Of a stretch of 64,000 nt of DNA, positions 58,477 to 64,000 are shown in pieces. The DNA comes from Sediminispirochaeta bajacaliforniensis DSM 16054 (lineage in GTDB: Bacteria; Spirochaetota; Spirochaetia; DSM-16054; Sediminispirochaetaceae). Position 1 is the stretch's first letter, and each line of letters begins with the position of its first letter. The DNA lies in the NCBI RefSeq assembly GCF_000378205.1, contig NZ_KB899426.1, positions 1 through 64,000 on the forward strand, read 5' to 3'. The position numbers and the translations under genes were made by a program. The notes under the pieces are model-generated. The model saw nothing but the letters and a program-made list of their open reading frames with translations, ran no database searches and was not told the DNA's origin.

Positions 58477-59877
58477 ATGGTAAAGAAAACATATGCCGCC
58501 ATTATGGCGGTGGGAGTAGGAACCTTCATGTCATCACTTGATTCGGGAGCGGTCAATCTTGCTCTGCCCCTGATTCGTGAGGGTTTCGGAACAAGCATTT
58601 CCATGGTGGAATGGATCACCACATCCTATCTTTTGATCATAAGCAGCCTTTTGCTCTCTTTCGGCCGCCTCGCCGATCTCTACGGACACAAGCGGGTATA
58701 CGCAACCGGATTCATTTTCTTTGTCACAGGGTCGCTTCTCTGCGGAGTATCGACAGGCATTGAGATGTTGATCGGCGGCCGGGTGGTCCAGGCACTGGGC
58801 GCAGGCATGTTGATGGCCACAGGCCCTGCAATCATCACAAATGCGGTGCCCCCCGATCGCAGAGGAAAGGCTCTGAGCGTGGTGGCAATCGCGGTAGCCC
58901 TCGGACTGAGCGCCGGTCCGGCCATCGGCGGCATTCTCGCAACGCTCTGGGGCTGGCAAAGCATCTTTTTCATCAACCTGCCCGTTGGAATCGTTGGAAT
59001 GGTGCTGGTTCGAAGGAACGTACCGAAAGATGAGAATCGTAAAGCCGTGCCCTTCGACGTTGCAGGAGGCCTCCTTATTTTTTTCGCCCTCCTCCTTCTG
59101 CTTCTACCCTTAAGCCTTTCCGGTGATCATCACATTCCTCCGATAGCCTTTGCCGCTACCCTTAGTTCTTCCTTGGTCCTTGTCGCCTGCTTCATTTTTC
59201 TCGAATCGAGACGAGAATACCCGATGCTCAACCTGATGCTTTTCAAGAACCGCATCTTTACCGCCAGTAACGTGGCAGCGGTATGTACCTACATGGCACA
59301 ATTCATCATGGTTTTTCTCACCCCCTTTTACCTGCAGAACCTTCGGGGGTATTCCGCAATGGCAAGCGGTCTCATCTACCTCGCCATGCCCATTGCAACA
59401 CTGTGCATTGCCCCTGTCAGCGGGGCAATCTCCGACAGATTCGACGGGAAATATATTAGTGCGGCCGGCGCGTTCGTCCTTGCCGCAGGGCTCTACCTCC
59501 TAAGCAAGCTGACAATCGACACAAGAATCGCCTATATCGACATATCCCTCGTAATCATAGGCCTCGGCTTCGGCATGTTTCAGACCCCAAACAACAGCGC
59601 CATCATGGGAAACGTTCCACAGGAATATCGGGGCACGGCTTCAGGCACCATGGCCACCATGCGCAACATAGGAATGGCTCTGGGCATCGCCGTTTCGGGA
59701 GCCCTTTTCACTTTTTCGCAGAAGCGATTGACTATTTTGCTGTCCGGCCGAGGAATGCATGGGACCATGCTTCAGGCAACGGCCTTTGCAGGGGCCCTTC
59801 ACGCAACCTTTCTCGCCGCTTCGGCAGTTGCGATACTTGCCATGGCGGCATCTTTGGTCAAAGGACGCTCGAGCTAA
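58477..59877 (+). CDS. MFS multidrug exporter, DHA2 (EmrB/QacA) type
   Basis: A 466-residue exporter with about 14 membrane segments. The opening FMSSLDSGAVNLALPLI carries the DHA2 motif, followed by GRLADLYGHKRVYATG and the antiporter motif QALGAGMLMATGPAII. It probably exports drugs or bile-salt-like compounds with protons. I use the ATG at 58477 (GGAGAAG 9 nt upstream) over the one at 58462. Control by the divergent TetR protein is supported by the operators at 58383 and 58443. Confidence 0.88.
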   Translation: MVKKTYAAIMAVGVGTFMSSLDSGAVNLALPLIREGFGTSISMVEWITTSYLLIISSLLLSFGRLADLYGHKRVYATGFIFFVTGSLLCGVSTGIEMLIGGRVVQALGAGMLMATGPAIITNAVPPDRRGKALSVVAIAVALGLSAGPAIGGILATLWGWQSIFFINLPVGIVGMVLVRRNVPKDENRKAVPFDVAGGLLIFFALLLLLLPLSLSGDHHIPPIAFAATLSSSLVLVACFIFLESRREYPMLNLMLFKNRIFTASNVAAVCTYMAQFIMVFLTPFYLQNLRGYSAMASGLIYLAMPIATLCIAPVSGAISDRFDGKYISAAGAFVLAAGLYLLSKLTIDTRIAYIDISLVIIGLGFGMFQTPNNSAIMGNVPQEYRGTASGTMATMRNIGMALGIAVSGALFTFSQKRLTILLSGRGMHGTMLQATAFAGALHATFLAASAVAILAMAASLVKGRSS

Positions 59878-59918
59878 CAGCGCAGCATCATCCCCCTGCA
59901 TAAAAGAAATTACACAGA

Positions 59919-59939
59919 ACTCTATTGTTGGTATAGAGT
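59919..59939. promoter_or_regulatory. MerR-type operator before the merR-like gene
   Basis: ACTCTAT-TGTTGGT-ATAGAGT is a perfect inverted repeat with 7-bp arms and a 7-nt gap. TTACAC (59910-59915) and TAGAGT (59934-59939) could be -35 and -10 boxes with an 18-bp spacer. The left arm recurs exactly in the promoter of the next gene (60884-60890). Confidence 0.65.
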
Positions 59940-59969
59940 ATAGAGAGAATTACAGGAAGGCATAGCGGG

Positions 59970-60845
59970 ATGGAGCGACTTTCTATTGGAAAAATGGCGT
60001 TTCTCAATGGCGTGACGGTCCAGACACTACGACTGTACGACCGTCTTGGGCTTCTGAAGCCGGAAGAGGTGGATGAAATCTCGGGCTATCGCTACTACGA
60101 TCTAAAGCAGTCCGCCCGCCTGGATGCGATTCAGCACCTAAAGACATTGGGTATGCCACTCAAGGCCATCAAAGAGCAATTTGACCGTAAGGATATGGGG
60201 CGGTACAAGGACCTGCTCAGGGCGCAGGTCCGGCTCATCGAGAAACGGCGTGAAGAGCTCAACCTGATGAGTCGGGCCGTGGAACGTGCTCTGGAAAACT
60301 GCAGACGGTATGAAGAAGCGCCGACCGAGGGGCTTATAGTACTGGAACACCTTCCCGAGCGCCTGATATTTCGCTACAACGGCGGCATCGACATCTACGA
60401 ATGCGGCCTCGAGGGATACGAGACATTACTCAGACGCTTAAAGGCCCGGGTTGCACTTCGAGGCCTTCCAATGGCTTATTTCTGTAATGTCGGTTCCATC
60501 GTCCGTAAAAGCGACCTGAAAATAGGAAGGATGCGCTCTGCGGATATCTTCCTCTTTGTCGACAACGAATTTGCCGAGCGCTATCAATCCCGTAAATCGA
60601 CTGCCGACGACTCCGAAGAAAGAGCCGAAGGGATCGAAAGTATAGCAGAAGGCGTCTTCGCCTGCGTCTATTTCCGAGGATTCGAAAAAGAGCTGGGCTT
60701 TGCAGAACAATTGCTCAACCACATCGCGGCCAACAGGATGAGGATCAACGGTGATTATCTCTGCGAGGTAGTTGCCGAACTCCCCCTTTTTCCGACGGCA
60801 AGCAGAGATATGCTGGTCAAACTGGAAATTCCCGTCATGTTCTGA
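59970..60845 (+). CDS. MerR-family activator with effector-binding domain
   Basis: A 291-residue MerR protein. The winged helix is in LSIGKMAFLNGVTVQTLRLYDRLGLLKPEEVDEISGYRYY (given in part), the dimer coiled coil is near 75-115, and a long C-terminal domain resembles the BmrR/GyrI-like ligand-binding domains. It probably binds an organic ligand rather than a metal, as no Cys motif is present. AGGAAGG precedes the ATG. Identical half sites in its own control region and in the promoter of the dehydrogenase gene downstream support control of both. Confidence 0.85.
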   Translation: MERLSIGKMAFLNGVTVQTLRLYDRLGLLKPEEVDEISGYRYYDLKQSARLDAIQHLKTLGMPLKAIKEQFDRKDMGRYKDLLRAQVRLIEKRREELNLMSRAVERALENCRRYEEAPTEGLIVLEHLPERLIFRYNGGIDIYECGLEGYETLLRRLKARVALRGLPMAYFCNVGSIVRKSDLKIGRMRSADIFLFVDNEFAERYQSRKSTADDSEERAEGIESIAEGVFACVYFRGFEKELGFAEQLLNHIAANRMRINGDYLCEVVAELPLFPTASRDMLVKLEIPVMF

Positions 60846-60880
60846 GAACATATAGGAATATGTAAATGGATATTTTTTTA

Positions 60881-60911
60881 TTGACTCTATTCCATGAGCA
60901 GGGTTTAGCTT
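60881..60911 (+). promoter_or_regulatory. MerR-activated promoter with 19-bp spacer
   Basis: TTGACT (60881-60886) and TAGCTT (60906-60911) are separated by 19 bp, the over-long spacing typical of MerR-controlled promoters. The spacer holds ACTCTAT-N7-GCAGGGT, with the left half identical to the operator at 59919. The leader to the ATG at 60983 is about 65 nt. A weak AT-rich hairpin (ACATAT-AGGA-ATATGT, 60848-60863) lies upstream. Confidence 0.65.
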
Positions 60912-60982
60912 CTGTATGTGACCTGAACAACCCCGGTCGTGGAATTACGTTGCCGGGTATTTTATCTGAAAAGGAGTATACC

Positions 60983-62020
60983 ATGCACGCAAAAATTCGA
61001 GTCATTCAGTATGGTTGCGGTAAGATGGGACGGGTGTTTCTCCGCTACCTCCAAGAGAAGGGGGCAGAGATCGTAGGGGCCATAGACATGAATCCTGCCC
61101 TGGAGGGAAAGGATGCCGGCGAAGTGGCAGGGCTTGGCATGAAACTTAATGTGCCAATCACTTCTAACGCCGAGGCTGTTTTCTCTTCATGCGATGCCGA
61201 TGCCTGCATCATTGCGGTTAAAAGTCTCATGACCGATGTCGAACCCGCCTTCGAAATCGCGGCCCGTTACGGGGTAAACGCCATTTCGACCTGCGAGGAG
61301 TCTTTCTATCCCTGGACGACCTCCTGCGCAATTACCAATCGCCTTGATCGCCTTGCCAAGGAGCACAACTGCACCCTTTCCGGTTCAGGCTACCAGGATG
61401 TCTTCTGGGGAAATCTGGTAACCGCTATCGCCGGTGCAACTCACAGAATCGACCGCATCGAAGGCTCATCAAGCTATAACGTAGAGGAGTACGGCATTGC
61501 CCTGGCAGAGGTCCATGGTGCGGGGCTCTCGCCTGAGGACTTTGAAGAGAAAATAGCAAAGAACGCCAATCTTCCTTCTTATATGTGGAACACAAACGAA
61601 TGGCTCTGTTCTCAACTTGGACTGTCCATTGCATCGATGAAACAGGAACTGGTCCCACTCTTCCACGATAAGGACCTGAAATCAGAAACCCTCGGTCGTG
61701 TCATCAAGGCCGGCCAGGCAACCGGGATGTCCGCCGTCGTCACAACAGAAACCTACCAAGGCATCACCCTGGTCACCCAGTGCATCGGTAAGGTCTATGC
61801 ACCCGGAGAGGTCGATACCAACGAATGGAGCGTGAAAGGCGAACCCGATACCACCATAACCGTAACACAGCCAGCCACAGTAGAACTGACCTGTGCCACC
61901 ATTGTCAACCGTCTCCCAATTCTCATCGAATCCCCTGCAGGATTCTACACAACAGAGAAGATGCCTCAGGCACGATATCTACCCTATCCGATGCACGTTG
62001 GATTACGAAAGCTTTCCTAA
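60983..62020 (+). CDS. NAD(P)-dependent dehydrogenase, 2,4-diaminopentanoate-dehydrogenase-like
   Basis: A 345-residue oxidoreductase with a DapB-like N-terminal Rossmann domain (VIQYGCGKMGRVFLRYLQEKG, then VGAIDMNPALEGKDAG) and a C-terminal domain ending ESPAGFYTTEKMPQARYLP. The length and layout fit 2,4-diaminopentanoate dehydrogenase of clostridial-type ornithine fermentation and related amine dehydrogenases. No other ornithine-pathway gene is here, so the substrate is uncertain. AAAAGGAGTATACC fixes the ATG at 60983; the frame is open back to 60866. Transcription probably depends on the MerR protein upstream. Confidence 0.6.
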   Translation: MHAKIRVIQYGCGKMGRVFLRYLQEKGAEIVGAIDMNPALEGKDAGEVAGLGMKLNVPITSNAEAVFSSCDADACIIAVKSLMTDVEPAFEIAARYGVNAISTCEESFYPWTTSCAITNRLDRLAKEHNCTLSGSGYQDVFWGNLVTAIAGATHRIDRIEGSSSYNVEEYGIALAEVHGAGLSPEDFEEKIAKNANLPSYMWNTNEWLCSQLGLSIASMKQELVPLFHDKDLKSETLGRVIKAGQATGMSAVVTTETYQGITLVTQCIGKVYAPGEVDTNEWSVKGEPDTTITVTQPATVELTCATIVNRLPILIESPAGFYTTEKMPQARYLPYPMHVGLRKLS

Positions 62021-62047
62021 ATCGATACGCCTTTATAAGACATCATT

Positions 62048-62072
62048 CGCGCCGTGGCAAAAACATGGCGCG
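62048..62072 (+). terminator. Hairpin after the dehydrogenase gene
   Basis: CGCGCCGTG-GCAAAAA-CATGGCGCG pairs over 8 of 9 positions, 28 bp after the stop codon. No T-run follows, so it may be a pause, a processing site or a weak terminator. Confidence 0.4.
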
Positions 62073-62114
62073 GATCTATTGACACAGGAGGGAAAATCAT
62101 GATTTCCCTTATAT

Positions 62115-64000
62115 ATGCGGAAATTACGAATCCCTGCTTTTCTGGTTATTGTTTTTCTTTGGCTTTGCCCGCCATACGGTCTGCCCATCTGGGGCCAGGT
62201 GAGCTCTTCGGTGCTTGCCGTCAGCGGCCATCAGTGGCGGCTTATGAGAACGGAACATTACGATATCGTCTGCCCCGCAGACATCTTGGCTTCGGGACAA
62301 TACGTCGCTAATCTGCTTGAACTTCTTGCCCCGTATCAGCAGCAAAGCCTGCACCCGGAAGAAAACTACCGTTATACGATTATCCTCGATGAGGAAATGT
62401 TTACGGCCAATGGTTTTGTGATGATTCTTCCGCGCTTCAGCATGTTTTTCGGGCTACCAAGCACGGAACTGGGCTTTGAATGGTATCCTCTGCTTGCCGT
62501 TCATGAAGGACGGCACATGTTTCAACTCGATACGGGCAGACAGGGAACCACCAAGGTATTAACCTGGCTTTTTGGGGAACAGGGGTTGGCCCCCTTCTTT
62601 ATCGGGCCCTCCTGGCTCTTTGAAGGGGATGCTGTCTTAACAGAAACCCTTCTAAGCCCATCAGGCCGGGGCCGGAATCCCTTTTTCAGCCTGCCGTTCA
62701 AGGCCATAGCCCTCTCTCAGCAGCCGCCCTCTTATCAGGCAATGCTTCTCGGATCCTACAAGACCAAAACCCCGGGGGCCTACCCTCTCGGCTACATGCT
62801 CTACACCAGGGCCCGAAGCGAATATGATTCCCAGGCCCCCGATACCATTTTTTCCGCCCTGGCACACGTTCCGCTGCCGGTACTGGGGCCCTATATAGGG
62901 GTTCACCGGGCAACTAACCTCTCTCCTGCAGAGCTTTATCGGGAAACCGTGGAGACATACGGTGATTTTTGGCGCCGCCAGTCCGAGATTTTGCCCAAGG
63001 ATACCCTTACCCGCCTCACCCCCCTGGCCCAAGATGGTTTTCAGGTCTATCGGAATCTCAGGCTGAGCTCCGACGGAATGCTTATTGCCTGGTTTTATAG
63101 CTTCAACAGGGGAAATGAAATCCATATTCTTTCCAAAGAGGGAAAACTACAGGAAAGGCTGGCGGCGGAACCCCTCGGCAACATCGACGCAGGCGGCCCA
63201 TACATCATATGGGATGAGAATATCGAGGATGCCAAGTTCATGAAATCATCGAATCGCATTATGCTGTATGACCGCCGAACAGGAAAACGGCGTTCTCTCG
63301 TCGGAAAGGGCCGTTATACCGCCCCCTCTTTGAACAGCGACGGTACGCTTGCCGGCTTGCTGCGCTGGAATGAAGATCAGAGCGGAGAACTGCTGATCGT
63401 GGAGACCGAAACAGGGACCACGCTTGAACACTTCGACCTGCCGCAGGGTGAATTCTGGTCCTCCTTCGACTGGAGTGACGACGGAAAACGAATTTGTTAC
63501 CTCAGTAGCGGGATTCTCGGCCAAACGATCGGAGAGATCGACCGTGAAACAGGAAAGCCCCGAACACTTGCTACATCCACGGAATTCACCTTCCAGTCGC
63601 CCAGATTCATCGACGGCGGCATCCTCTTTACCTCGAGCTACTCCGGGGTCCCGGCGGTCTATCGGCTTCGGTATGGAGACACAGAACCCGAGCTGGTCTT
63701 TCACCGCAACCTCGCGACATTCGATGCCGACGTTTTCAGCGGCGGGCAGCAGATCTATTTTATCGACTATTACGGCATCCGGGGCAACTGCATCGGCAGC
63801 GCCGAGCTGCCATCCTCCAAAGGAATACCGGAGAGCCTGGTTCCGGTAATGCGGGAAGATTTCTTTCGATCGCTGCTTGAACAAGAGCCGGGGGCGGGAA
63901 TCCTGCAGGCGGATAACATACCGAAGGAAGTGTATCCGGATGAGGCATACAACTTTTCGACCAAGGGGCTGAAACTCCACTCATGGAGCCTCCAGCCCCG
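62115..64000 (+). CDS. Secreted HExxH/beta-propeller protein, cut by window end
   Basis: A reading frame open from 62115 to the window edge gives at least 628 residues. A signal peptide (PAFLVIVFLWLCPPYGLPIWG) is followed by a mixed domain with a zinc-protease-like motif HEGRH (in LLAVHEGRHMFQLD, near residue 135). From about residue 300 come TolB/PD40-like propeller blades (LSSDGMLIAWFYS, LNSDGTLAGLLRW, WSDDGKRICYLSS). This resembles peptidase-MA-like proteins with propellers; the downstream zinc ligand is not certain. The best Shine-Dalgarno (GGAGGG, 62088-62093) serves an ATG at 62099 in another frame; 62115 is the first ATG in this frame after a stop at 62100. Confidence 0.65.
   Translation, partial: MRKLRIPAFLVIVFLWLCPPYGLPIWGQVSSSVLAVSGHQWRLMRTEHYDIVCPADILASGQYVANLLELLAPYQQQSLHPEENYRYTIILDEEMFTANGFVMILPRFSMFFGLPSTELGFEWYPLLAVHEGRHMFQLDTGRQGTTKVLTWLFGEQGLAPFFIGPSWLFEGDAVLTETLLSPSGRGRNPFFSLPFKAIALSQQPPSYQAMLLGSYKTKTPGAYPLGYMLYTRARSEYDSQAPDTIFSALAHVPLPVLGPYIGVHRATNLSPAELYRETVETYGDFWRRQSEILPKDTLTRLTPLAQDGFQVYRNLRLSSDGMLIAWFYSFNRGNEIHILSKEGKLQERLAAEPLGNIDAGGPYIIWDENIEDAKFMKSSNRIMLYDRRTGKRRSLVGKGRYTAPSLNSDGTLAGLLRWNEDQSGELLIVETETGTTLEHFDLPQGEFWSSFDWSDDGKRICYLSSGILGQTIGEIDRETGKPRTLATSTEFTFQSPRFIDGGILFTSSYSGVPAVYRLRYGDTEPELVFHRNLATFDADVFSGGQQIYFIDYYGIRGNCIGSAELPSSKGIPESLVPVMREDFFRSLLEQEPGAGILQADNIPKEVYPDEAYNFSTKGLKLHSWSLQP

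Noticed and set aside
1-64000. CRISPR arrays, tRNA and rRNA genes
   Set aside because: No regularly spaced direct repeats, tRNA cloverleaf or rRNA-like stretch was found on reading the intergenic regions; a covariance-model scan was not possible here.

Overview
The window looks like chromosome of a free-living, anaerobic, flagellated spirochaete with mid-range GC, of the Sediminispirochaeta/Spirochaeta type. This is inferred from gene content: class I lysyl-tRNA synthetase, FliS, a multi-subunit [FeFe]-hydrogenase with Rex, and a solute-binding protein whose signal peptide ends in AGGSSED. No rRNA, tRNA, CRISPR array or complete transposase gene was seen. Most of it is housekeeping and central metabolism, densely packed, with many 1-4 bp start/stop overlaps.

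Layout. 0.3-2.5 kb: a small operon (DRTGG protein, small HATPase, hydrogenase-like Fe-S protein) that resembles a hydrogen or redox sensor. 2.7-10 kb: gpmA, then a reverse run tex - M16 protease - MATE pump. 10.3-13.6 kb: epmA, efp, a methyltransferase and an Rrf2 regulator. 13.5-18.7 kb: MscS, a PAS/HD-GYP protein, an OmpA-like protein and a KamA/EpmB aminomutase. 20.2-25.2 kb: a reverse operon fliS - small chaperone-like gene - polA - coaE - SPOR protein, ending at a clear terminator. 25.3-33 kb: secreted propeller/deacetylase protein, zinc ribbon, MBL hydrolase, MocR regulator divergent from pdxST, and PhoH. 33.2-39.2 kb: electron-bifurcating-type hydrogenase operon (nuoE-like, HATPase, thioredoxin-like, nuoF-like, hydA) divergent from rex. 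39-50 kb: rmuC, acyl-CoA ligase, GNAT, clpP, era, lysS, Na/Pi transporter, argH. 50.8-55 kb: a GC-rich palindromic block, a DUF364 gene and an ABC importer. 55-64 kb: accessory genes with their own regulators, including TetR/MFS and MerR/dehydrogenase pairs with visible operators, and a secreted HExxH/propeller protein cut by the window edge.

How they work together. Two hydrogenase-type operons each carry a small HATPase, and Rex probably ties hydrogen production to the NADH/NAD ratio. epmA, efp and the EpmB-like gene form a full set for beta-lysylation of EF-P. The MocR protein probably controls pdxST, which makes its cofactor PLP.

The most notable non-coding signals are: two 149-bp elements with 23-bp terminal inverted repeats and TA ends, plus two solo ends; a recurring arrangement in which a -10 box lies 6-8 nt before an ATG with no Shine-Dalgarno (lysS, era, epmA, rrf2 and others), suggesting leaderless mRNAs; and matched operator pairs for the TetR and MerR regulators.
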